DNA of 64,000 bases from Vibrio mexicanus (GTDB lineage Bacteria > Pseudomonadota > Gammaproteobacteria > Enterobacterales > Vibrionaceae). How positions within the stretch are numbered: position 1 is the first letter of the stretch; the number at the start of each line of letters is the position of its first letter. The translations under genes were made by a program, and so were the position numbers. Below are positions 56,432 through 64,000 of the stretch, piece by piece. A model generated the notes under the pieces. That model worked only from the letters and a program-made list of their open reading frames with translations. It did not search any database and was not told where the DNA came from. Where the stretch lies: contig NZ_JYJP01000068.1 in assembly GCF_001012815.1 (NCBI RefSeq), positions 1 through 64,000 of the forward strand. Direction: 5' to 3'.

Positions 56432-57523
56432 GTGAAACACGTAATGCTTTATTGCCGCTCTGGTTTCGAAAAAGAGTGTGCAGGTGAAATTCAGGATAAA
56501 GCAACACAGTTGGAAGTGTATGGTTTTCCCCGTATGAAGAAGAACACAGGTTTTGTGTTGTTCGAATGCTATCAAGATGGAGATGCTGACAAGTTGATCA
56601 AAGCGATCGATTTCCAATCGTTGATCTTTGCTCGTCAAATGTTTGCTGTTGCTGCTGAGTTTAGCGAGTTGCCAAGTGAAGATCGTATCTCGCCGATTCT
56701 TGCAGAGCTTGCTGATATCGAAGCTTTTCCTATGTGTGGCGATCTGCGCATTGAAACACCTGATACTAACGAAGCGAAAGAGCTGCTTAAGTTCTGTCGT
56801 AAGTTCACAGTACCAATGCGTCAGGCGCTCCGTGGCAAAGGCATCATGTTCAATAAAGACCATGCGAAAAAGCCTGTGCTGCACATCTGCTTTATTGCAC
56901 CGGGTCACTGTTATGTGGGTTATTCTTACCCGAACAACAACTCGGCGTTCTTTATGGGCATCCCACGTCTTAAGTTCCCAGCCGATGCACCAAGCCGCTC
57001 TACCTTGAAGCTAGAAGAAGCGTTTCATGTCTTCATTCCACGCGAAGAGTGGGATGAGCGACTGGCATCAGGCATGTGGGGTGTCGACCTTGGTGCTTGT
57101 CCTGGAGGATGGACCTATCAGCTCGTTAAGCGTTCTATGTTTGTTCACTGTGTGGATAACGGAATGATGGCTGACAGCTTGATGGAAACTGGCCAAATTA
57201 AGCACCACCAAGAAGATGGCTTCAAGTTTGAGCCACCACGCAAGAACGTAACTTGGTTGGTGTGTGACATGGTTGAGAAGCCATCTCGCGTGGCTCAGTT
57301 GATGGGTGAATGGATCATTCGCGGTTGGGCAAAAGAGACCATCTTTAACCTAAAACTGCCGATGAAAGGTCGCTACGATGAAGTGCTTGAAGATATCGAG
57401 AATCTGAAATACTTCTTAATTGAAAACGGCGTGAAGTTTAAGCTACAGGCGAAGCACCTGTATCACGACCGTGAAGAGATTACGGTTCACATTCAAAGCT
57501 TGTCGAACATCTCTCCGCATTAA
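56432..57523 (+). CDS. rlmM: 23S rRNA 2'-O-ribose C2498 methyltransferase RlmM
   Basis: 363 residues (E. coli 366). An N-terminal THUMP-like part ([23 protein letters not shown]) precedes an RrmJ-type SAM domain with [30 protein letters not shown], and [12 protein letters not shown], which carry the K-D-K-E catalytic residues. The product methylates the 23S rRNA ribose at C2498. The frame is intact. Confidence 0.97.
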   Translation: MKHVMLYCRSGFEKECAGEIQDKATQLEVYGFPRMKKNTGFVLFECYQDGDADKLIKAIDFQSLIFARQMFAVAAEFSELPSEDRISPILAELADIEAFPMCGDLRIETPDTNEAKELLKFCRKFTVPMRQALRGKGIMFNKDHAKKPVLHICFIAPGHCYVGYSYPNNNSAFFMGIPRLKFPADAPSRSTLKLEEAFHVFIPREEWDERLASGMWGVDLGACPGGWTYQLVKRSMFVHCVDNGMMADSLMETGQIKHHQEDGFKFEPPRKNVTWLVCDMVEKPSRVAQLMGEWIIRGWAKETIFNLKLPMKGRYDEVLEDIENLKYFLIENGVKFKLQAKHLYHDREEITVHIQSLSNISPH

Positions 57524-57542
57524 TTTATTCGTATCGATGAAC

Positions 57543-57568
57543 AAAGGGCTGGTTATCCAGCCCTTTTT
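57543..57568 (+). terminator. Terminator of the gcvA-rlmM cluster
   Basis: A 10-bp perfect stem AAAGGGCTGG / CCAGCCCTTT with loop TTAT and T5. Confidence 0.93.
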
Positions 57569-57590
57569 CTTTGGAATTTAATCAGTAAGA

Positions 57591-58748
57591 TTAATCAGCG
57601 TTTCTTGTCATAACTCCGTCCATCAACAGCATAGAGTCGGAAAAGTGCGGGTTGTAGCTGGTGCGGGCAGAGACTTTATTTGCGTCTTGATAGCCTCGCT
57701 CCGCAAACCAAACCTCTTCCGATTTACATAGCGCTTTGTCTTTGCTCAAGCACAGTATCTGTTTTGGATTCTGGCCATATTCTGCGTTATCGGGTGAATA
57801 GAGCATCGCCATATGCGAGCCGGTGGTTACTCTCAAATCGGGTAACCGCATAGAGTAAGTCGTGCTTCTGGAATCGGCTCTTTCCATTTCTCCCAACCAA
57901 ACCAGATGACTGTCATTGTTTGGCATTCGCTGAGAAAACTGCTGATAAGCATACTCTGAGTCAATGGTGCCATCGGCTTCGCTCAAGATCATAAACACAG
58001 GTTTTGAGTACAGCTTGCTCGCAAGTGTCTCATTTACCCACACGGTAGACTCATGGTACTTATCGACTCCACCCATAGCGAAGGAGTTATAGCGTAAATA
58101 GTTGTTTTCTTGGCGATAGGTTCCCCAGTTCACTATGTACTTCGCAAATTTCGCCAGACCGGTGAGAGGGTTAATTGGCTTGAAAGCGGGAGCAAACAGC
58201 AGTAGCCCCTGAATCTTTTCATCTGTCGATGCATAGCTGGTGACTAGATTCGCCCCGGTGGAGTAGCCACCAAGCCACACATCAAGTTGTTTGGCTTGAA
58301 GTAGCTGGACATGATGTTCAACAACGGCCTGCCAATCTCGATAGTCAGGCAAAGCGAGATCGGCTGGGCGGCTGGAATGGCCCGGTAGTAAGATGGTTCT
58401 GACCAGATACCCCTTGGATACCAAATGTTCAGCAACATCAACAAAAGAGTAGGGGCTATCGCCAAGGCCATGCACCAACAACACTGCCTGTCCATTCGAT
58501 TTCTCTGGATGCCACTCTTTGGGCATGACAAGCGCTAGCTCTTCGTTTTTGTTAGATGTCTGGAAGTGACGATTGTCCATTAACCATTGATACGTGTCAT
58601 CCACATACTGCTTGAATGAACTTTGGGTGTAGCTAGGCAGCTTGTCAGAAGGATCAAACTTTGGATAAGGAGGCGGTGCTTGCCAGAAATTGAAAACGGC
58701 AACGATGACGGCTATCGACAGTAGCAGAATGAGCTTTTTGCGCGACAC
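57591..58748 (-). CDS. Membrane-anchored alpha/beta hydrolase (lysophospholipase-like)
   Basis: 385 residues. An uncleaved or signal-anchor helix (KKLILLLSIAVIVAVFNFW) leads the enzyme to the periplasmic side. AVLLVHGLGDSPYSFVDVAEHLVSKGYLVRTILLPGHSSRP and DVWLGGYSTGANLVTSYA (nucleophile Ser in GYSTG) identify the alpha/beta fold of the monoglyceride lipase/serine aminopeptidase S33 type. LSEADGTIDSEYAY may hold the Asp and TTGSHMAMLYS the His. Substrate unknown. It converges with rlmM. Confidence 0.88.
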   Translation of the reverse strand: MSRKKLILLLSIAVIVAVFNFWQAPPPYPKFDPSDKLPSYTQSSFKQYVDDTYQWLMDNRHFQTSNKNEELALVMPKEWHPEKSNGQAVLLVHGLGDSPYSFVDVAEHLVSKGYLVRTILLPGHSSRPADLALPDYRDWQAVVEHHVQLLQAKQLDVWLGGYSTGANLVTSYASTDEKIQGLLLFAPAFKPINPLTGLAKFAKYIVNWGTYRQENNYLRYNSFAMGGVDKYHESTVWVNETLASKLYSKPVFMILSEADGTIDSEYAYQQFSQRMPNNDSHLVWLGEMERADSRSTTYSMRLPDLRVTTGSHMAMLYSPDNAEYGQNPKQILCLSKDKALCKSEEVWFAERGYQDANKVSARTSYNPHFSDSMLLMDGVMTRNAD

Positions 58749-58873
58749 TAAATGGCCTCTAGGGTTATTTCACAAACAGGGTTAATCACAAACAAACATT
58801 ATTCACAAACTGTCAGAAAGTATTGCGAATAGATGGGCTTTCCTCAAGCAATTAAACCATATAATCCATAGAA

Positions 58874-59640
58874 TTAGGCTTGAAAGCGAATGTCTTGCAG
58901 ATTAAATCCCAGTTCGATATCGGTTTTTAGGGCCGAGACTTGTTTACAAACTCTCGCAGACTCAATGTGTACATCAAACTTTTTACGATATTTTGGTGCA
59001 AGCTCATCGCTAGCATGCGCCTCTTCTATATCGTTGAACTGAGTGAGAATCTCTTTCGCCGCTTTGGGCCCAACACCTGGAATGCCGGGGACTTGGCTTG
59101 AGCTAACGCCCGTCAATCCCCAATAGTCAGCAAGTTGCTCAGGCTTCACCCCAAATTCAGCTTCGATAAAGGGGGCGTCCAACCAACGGTGCTGGAAATA
59201 GTCTCGAATACGAAGAGTCGGTGAGAGCAGTTGGCAATAGCTTTATCGGTTGAAACAATGGTCACTTGCTCACCGTGATTGGCAACTTTCATCGCGAGTG
59301 TTGCCACTAAATCATCCGCTTCGTCACCGTCCGATAAAAGAGAGTCGATACCTAAATCCCACCATGCCTGTTGGATTTTATCTAAACCTTCAAGCAGAGG
59401 CTCAGGCATTGGTTTGCGGTTTTGCTTGTAGTTTGGCAAGACTTGCGCTCGCCAGCCTCTGTCTTGCAATTGATGATCGAATACTGCAATGATGTGGGTC
59501 GGTTGTGACTCTGAAATGATACGATTCAGAGTTCGAGTGGTGGTATTGATGGTACGAGTAATATCACTTGGATCGGGCTGCGCGGAATGAACGCGGCGAA
59601 TGAGATTTAAAGCATCAATGATCACAAGATGAATAGACAT
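58874..59640 (-). CDS. xni: Flap endonuclease Xni (YgdG/ExoIX); one frameshift
   Basis: The ATG at 59640 starts MSIHLVIIDALNLIRRVHSAQ; the frame further upstream is not coding. The first frame goes wrong after IVSTDKA. One missing G (AAAGCT for AAAGGCT, 59241) gives [70 protein letters not shown]. This is clearly E. coli Xni, with the helix-hairpin-helix [12 protein letters not shown]. Repaired length is 255 residues (E. coli 251). It is related to the 5' nuclease domain of DNA polymerase I and binds flap DNA. Near ppnN as in E. coli. Confidence 0.94.
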
Positions 59641-59663
59641 AACCAACTCTTCACTAGAAGACA

Positions 59664-59688
59664 AAAATAAAGGGCGAAAACGCCCTTT
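59664..59688 (-). terminator. Terminator between ppnN and xni
   Basis: An 8-bp stem AAAGGGCG / CGCCCTTT with loop AAAA; on the minus strand it is followed by ATTTTTG. It lies on the far side of the MITE from ppnN and just before xni. Confidence 0.8.
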
Positions 59689-59867
59689 ACACCCAAGTAA
59701 CCTCAAGATGCGTGGTTCAGCGAGAAATGCCTAGTTTGCAAACGCGGCAACGATTCGACAATCTAGTGGTTCTAAATTGAGAATCGTTAACAAAGTATAC
59801 GGGCTAGGCAATCTCGCCCTTCGGGAGCGCATCACTGAATCCTGCTTCTTGAAGTCACTTGGGTGTA
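59688..59867. repeat. MITE-like element, family B (180 bp)
   Basis: Terminal inverted repeats TACACCCAAGTAACCTCAAG / (complement of) TACACCCAAGTGACTTCAAG; 21 of 24 bases match. Inner inverted repeats (GCCTAG/CTAGGC and AACGATTC/GAATCGTT) let the whole element fold into a long hairpin. It is non-coding. Sequences ending in ACACCCAAGTGAC are, to my knowledge, very common between Vibrio genes. Confidence 0.88.
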
Positions 59868-59896
59868 TTGTAATGGTTTAGAAGGATTTAGCTAGC

Positions 59897-61261
59897 TCAG
59901 TCTTGATTAGCAATCTTGTAGCAGGGTACGTAAGCCGTTCCACCCGGCAATTTCATACGGTCTTGCTGTACAAAGTCCTTGAGAAGCTTGTCCATCTTCT
60001 TCATCAGGTCAACATCGCCGTCGATGGTGAAGGGGCCATGACGCTCAATTTCCTTGATGCCTTCTGCTTTTACGTTACCAGCAACAATCCCAGAGAAGGC
60101 TTGGCGAAGGGCGGCCGCTAAGTTTTCTGGGCGCTGATTTAAGTGCAGATCTAAGCTGGCCATAGACTCGTGCGTTGGGTCAAATGGCAGTTGGAATTCT
60201 GGCGCAATTTTCAGTGACCAGTTAAAGCTGTATGCGTCGCCATTATCTTTACGGTGCTGGCGAACGTCCGTCATTGCTTCTTTCATGATGCGAGCGGCTT
60301 TAGCTGGATCATCAATGACAATTTCGTAATGCTTTTGAGCCTCTTCACCTAACGTATCGGCGATGAATCGGTCAATAGAACGGAAATACTCCTCGCTCTC
60401 TTTCGGGCCAGTCAGAACAATCGGCAGAGGTTGATCAGCATTTTCCGGGTGCATCATAATACCGAGGATGTACAGCAGCTCTTCTGCGGTGCCCGGGCCT
60501 CCTGGGAAAATAATAATGCCGTGCGCCATTCGAACAAACGCTTCAAGACGTTTTTCGATATCCGGCATGATCACCAGTTCATTCACGATTGGGTTTGGCG
60601 GCTCGGCTGCAATGATTGAAGGTTCCGTTAGGCCAAGGTAGCGCTGTTCTTCATAACGCTGTTTTGAGTGACCGATGGCCGCACCTTTCATTGGACCTTC
60701 CATCGCACCTGGTCCGCAACCGGTACAGATGTTCAATTCTCGTAGGCCGAGTTCATGGCCCACTTCGCGAGTGTATTGGTATTCGGTCGGGTTAATGGAG
60801 TGACCGCCCCAACATACGACGAGGTTAGGCTCGATACCCGGTGTTAACGCCCCTGCATTACGCAAAATACCAAACACCAAGTTGGTGATGTGTGTGGCAT
60901 TGGTGAGGTTTAATCTTTGGTTGTCGGCAAGGTGCATGTTCACATACACAATGTCACGCAGCACAGAGAAAAGGTGTTCTTGAATGCCTTTAATGATGTT
61001 GCCGTCCACGAAGGCATGTTCTGGTGCGTTGTTGAGTTCTAGCTTGATACCACGCTCACGACGGACAACGTTAACGTCAAAAGACTTGTGCTTTTCGAGT
61101 AGTTCTTTGGAGTTATCAGTGTGGCTGCCTGAATTGAGCACGGCAAGAGTACAGTTACGGTAGAGTTGGTAGAGATCGCTCGCAGCGGTTTTTTTAAGAC
61201 GCTCTACTTCAAGTTGAGAAAGCAAGTCCATGCTTCCGGCTGGGCTGATATGAGTAATCAT
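59897..61261 (-). CDS. ppnN: Pyrimidine/purine nucleotide 5'-monophosphate nucleosidase PpnN (YgdH)
   Basis: 454 residues. It cleaves nucleoside 5'-monophosphates to base and ribose-5-phosphate and is (p)ppGpp-regulated in E. coli. The LOG-family core shows [20 protein letters not shown] and the [20 protein letters not shown] motif; the N-terminal DUF4478 and C-terminal DUF3412 domains complete the length (E. coli 454). GGAGGG precedes the ATG. Near xni as in E. coli. Confidence 0.97.
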   Translation of the reverse strand: MITHISPAGSMDLLSQLEVERLKKTAASDLYQLYRNCTLAVLNSGSHTDNSKELLEKHKSFDVNVVRRERGIKLELNNAPEHAFVDGNIIKGIQEHLFSVLRDIVYVNMHLADNQRLNLTNATHITNLVFGILRNAGALTPGIEPNLVVCWGGHSINPTEYQYTREVGHELGLRELNICTGCGPGAMEGPMKGAAIGHSKQRYEEQRYLGLTEPSIIAAEPPNPIVNELVIMPDIEKRLEAFVRMAHGIIIFPGGPGTAEELLYILGIMMHPENADQPLPIVLTGPKESEEYFRSIDRFIADTLGEEAQKHYEIVIDDPAKAARIMKEAMTDVRQHRKDNGDAYSFNWSLKIAPEFQLPFDPTHESMASLDLHLNQRPENLAAALRQAFSGIVAGNVKAEGIKEIERHGPFTIDGDVDLMKKMDKLLKDFVQQDRMKLPGGTAYVPCYKIANQD

Positions 61262-61474
61262 ATGACCCTCCTTTCTAATCTTTCGAATGGCAGTGAGATC
61301 GTTGTTTTTCTTATTGTGTCTCTTTCATAGTAGCAAACAATACTAAAAAAGGAATACTCAAGTGGCTGTGATAACTGTTTGAAATTTAAGTATCAATGAT
61401 GAGATTGTGCGTCTCTAGAAGGGGGAGAATTAACCCTTAAATTGATAAGGGTTCAATATGCTAGGTTTGTGAGC

Positions 61475-63042
61475 TTATTTCCAAACGATTTGGTTTGGAC
61501 CCATGTGTTTTGCTTCATTGAGCCTTAGATTTAAACGCTCCAGGACTTCTTCCGGCGTGTCAGAGTTCTTAAACTGAGTGCTCGATGCCGAGAGGGTGAT
61601 GGTGATACTGTGGTCTCTAAACTTGAACGGCAGCTTACTTACATTACGCTGAATGTTCTGCACGACCTTGTAGCACTCTTTGTCGTCGCGTTCTGGCAGC
61701 AAAAGAATGAATTCTTCGCCCGAGAAGCGTGCAACGGTATCCGTGTCTAACAGTTCTTTTTGGATAGTTCGTGCAATGATTTTCAGCGCTTTATCACCGG
61801 CACTGTAACCAAAACTGTCGTTAATAGCTTTAAACTTGTCGATATCGAGCAGGATAATACGTAAGTTGTGCTGATTTCGGATCCAGCGGCGATATTCAAT
61901 TTCCAAACGGTCATTGAACGCAGTACGGTTGTAGGTCTTTGTCAGAGGATCAAGCAACATACGTTGAGCTTGGTCTTCTAAACGACGACGATAATCTTGT
62001 GTCAGCTCGAACATGGCTTCGACTTGATTATTGTTGTACTCCATACGCTCGATAAGCGTTTGTTCGCGCTTTTCTGCATGGTGAAGACGTTCAGACAGAG
62101 AGGCGATTTCTGACAGTAACGGTTGATATTGGCTTTTAAACTTTCGAGATTTGACGCGCTTTTGACTTGAGACTGGGTCGCGCTGACGAGATCATCAAGT
62201 TCTTTGTTCATTTCTTGACGCTGTTCGAAGTAGCTTTGGCTTTGATCGCTATTCTGGTTAGAGCTTTTTAGCGTGGACGCTAAGGTCGCGTTGATCTGCT
62301 CAAGAAACTGCTCAGAAGTTTTGCGTTCGTACTTGGTGCCATCAATCACCAACTTAAGGGTTTGAAGAATCAACTCTAATAAGTTGTGAGTGTTCACACC
62401 AATCAGCAGTTTCGCCCGAATGTCATTGAGCAACTCACCAGACTCACCTTCAAAATCGAGTTCAGTGATCAGGTGCTGCAATTCATCAGATAGGCTAATT
62501 AACAGCTCTTTATCGGCGGCATTGTTGATGTCGCCATTAATGGATTCTGGATTAGCCGTGATAATTTTAATGGAACGCTCATAGATTCCAAGAAGCTTTA
62601 ATGCCTGGTCGGATTTGGTTGAGTCGATCCCCTCAGAGTAGCTAAGCAAGTCTCTGAGGTCTCGTTTAACCTTGGCAGGTAAGCCGGTGACGCGTAATAG
62701 AGTTTCGCCACTGTGTTTGATCTGAGAATCGAGATTGATGGTTTGTTTCTCCGTCGCAATGGTTTGCTGCTTCAACATACGTTCTAACACCGCCAGTTTC
62801 GGTATTAAATCGCTTACGTCTTTCTGCTGCTCCAATGACTGCTGCAACTCAGCGAGCCCTTGTTTTAAACGTAAGTTGTCGCTGTCCCCATAAGCATGGC
62901 ACAAAGCGCTCACAATTCTCTTGAGAATCTTCTGTTCTCGTTTAAATTTGAGCGTAGTGTCTCGTTGTGTCAATCGAACCTTGTCTAATTGACTTTTCAA
63001 CTGATGGAGTTGAGATTGTATATCTTGTTCGAGGACGCCCAT
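61475..63042 (-). CDS. Coiled-coil diguanylate cyclase (GGDEF); one frameshift
   Basis: The N-terminal part is cytoplasmic and helical (about residues 1-340). It has coiled coil QLHQLKSQLDKVRLTQRDTTLKFKREQKILKRIVSALCHAYGD and later stretches rich in Leu, Gln and Glu. Near 62150 the frame breaks. One added A (TCAAATC to TCAAAATC on the minus strand) gives SRKFKSQYQPLLSEIASLSERLHHAEKREQTLIERMEYNN and joins to the GGDEF domain (RMLLDPLTKTYNRTAFNDRLEIEYRRW, active site RFSGEEF). Repaired length is 522 residues. SGEEF is an accepted active variant. No RxxD inhibitory site precedes it. No membrane helix. The input signal is unknown. Confidence 0.88.
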
Positions 63043-63151
63043 TACAACTAACTTTACAACGTTAGATCGAGAAAGATCTAATTTACTGATTGATAGATAA
63101 TAACAAAATAATCAGCTACGTCACTGGATATGGTGACTGAGCGCTAGCAAA

Positions 63152-64000
63152 TTAAGCATCTTTTAATAATTTTTTGATGCTCTCCTCATTCTGATACGAA
63201 GAATGCACTTTTATTAACCCTTGGCTCATTGCATGTTTGCAGGCTTTACGGATATTTCCGGTTGCCAGACTTGCCGCAGGTGCATTATCAATAGCTTTGA
63301 GGTAAACCCATTGGCTTGAGTGTTCTTTCATGCTCAGTGTTCTTGCCGCATCGGTAGACATCAGCAATATATCGAGCAGCTCTTTGTCATTCACGGCTGT
63401 GTAGGCGCGTGGCAGGAATGGATAATCCGCTAGGCCAACTCGTACAATTCGGTTGAGGTGAAGTTCTGGCTTGAACTCAGCAACCCACTGCTGCACTTTG
63501 TTAAAAATCGCCTCAGGATCTTTGTTGTTTTCGCTACTTGGTTCGATATAAAGCAAGTTGGCATCTGAGAAGTGGTAAATACGCGCTTCAGGATCAAGCT
63601 TTCCATTTAAGTACTCACCGAATGACTTCTCAAGTTTCAGGCCTTCACTGTATCCATGCTGTAAGTACATATTACGTAGGAAAGGCACATCAATCATGAT
63701 GAAACGCAGTCGGTCATTAAGTGGTTCATTGATCAGTTCACCCACATGCCATTGCTCATAGGTGTTGCTGCTCTTTTGTAGTGACGCAGGCAGTTTCGCT
63801 GTGAGCATACGAAGGTTAGGCAGCGTAGAGCGAGAATGAGTAAAGAGGTGATCATTGAGTACTTCTAACTTGTCTTTTTGAACGCGAATGACATGACCAC
63901 GTCGCAGCAGAACTAAGAACATAATGGTGGCGATAACCAAAATAGTCGCCGTGATTTTCTGGAATTTTCGATAGTCAGCTTGAGTCTCGATCAGCTCTTC
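63152..64000 (-). CDS. Membrane protein with degenerate GGDEF-like domain, 5' end outside window
   Basis: The frame is open to the window edge, giving 282 visible residues. A TM helix (ITATILVIATIMFLVLLRRGHVIRVQKDKLEVLNDHLFTHS) is followed by a domain with GGDEF-like layout: LTAKLPASL, then FIMIDVPFLRNMYLQHGYSEGLKLEKSFGEYL, then ARIYHFSDANLLYIEP where RxGGDEF would lie, and IVRVGLADYPFLP near the strand that is normally SIGIA. The catalytic GG[D/E]EF is replaced, so it is probably not a cyclase but a sensor or c-di-GMP effector. The upstream part may be a periplasmic sensor. It is on the same strand as, and 109 bases upstream of, the coiled-coil GGDEF gene. Confidence 0.75.
   Translation of the reverse strand, partial: EELIETQADYRKFQKITATILVIATIMFLVLLRRGHVIRVQKDKLEVLNDHLFTHSRSTLPNLRMLTAKLPASLQKSSNTYEQWHVGELINEPLNDRLRFIMIDVPFLRNMYLQHGYSEGLKLEKSFGEYLNGKLDPEARIYHFSDANLLYIEPSSENNKDPEAIFNKVQQWVAEFKPELHLNRIVRVGLADYPFLPRAYTAVNDKELLDILLMSTDAARTLSMKEHSSQWVYLKAIDNAPAASLATGNIRKACKHAMSQGLIKVHSSYQNEESIKKLLKDA

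Overview
This window is almost certainly from chromosome 1 of a Vibrio species. The evidence is a tmRNA with the tag ANDENYALAA, the Na+-type flagellar stator pair pomA-pomB, CsrB-type and GcvB small RNAs, DUF3622/DUF4250/DUF3549 proteins, and Vibrio-like gene order: grpE/dnaK/dnaJ - minor pilins - tadA - mltF - purL, then xseB-ispA-dxs opposite pomAB-thiI, then gcvA-ygdD-rlmM, xni and ppnN. The species cannot be named from this sequence.

Layout. 0-8 kb: the tail of a chitin-binding protein, a periplasmic binding protein, an alanine/Na+ symporter, an unusual pentapeptide-repeat K+ channel, and a secreted subtilisin with PKD and FN3 repeats. 8-19 kb: ssrA with smpB (trans-translation), ratA-ratB, bamE, recN (SOS-controlled), nadK, grpE-dnaK-dnaJ (sigma-32 promoters) with a dicarboxylate symporter inserted. 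19-23 kb: type IV minor pilin cluster. 23-32 kb: AbgT transporter, tadA, a 45-residue basic protein, mltF, purL (PurR box). 32-41 kb: a CHASE4-like/GGDEF protein, small conserved proteins, proS, trmO, a second AbgT transporter, yaiI. 41-45 kb: the csrB RNA and the yqcC-truC neighbourhood. 45-54 kb: chemoreceptor, dxs-ispA-xseB (isoprenoid precursors), pomAB, thiI. 54-64 kb: gcvB/gcvA, a hydrolase, ygdD, rlmM, xni, ppnN and two GGDEF-type proteins.

The dominant anomaly is technical. At least 15 conserved genes (including essential proS, dxs and purL) are each broken by one or two frameshifts. Every one is repaired by restoring a single missing base, mostly within a homopolymer run. This is the signature of homopolymer under-calling, not gene decay, so the annotation below gives each such gene as one CDS across its full span.

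No phage, CRISPR array, IS element, rRNA or tRNA was seen. The mobile DNA is limited to two families of short MITE-like elements with terminal inverted repeats (two copies of one, one copy of another). I found no clearly new multi-gene system. The least ordinary items are the zinc-ribbon-like/pentapeptide/K+-channel fusion, the MITE that supplies a gene's stop codon, the small basic protein beside tadA, and the coiled-coil GGDEF gene next to a degenerate GGDEF gene.
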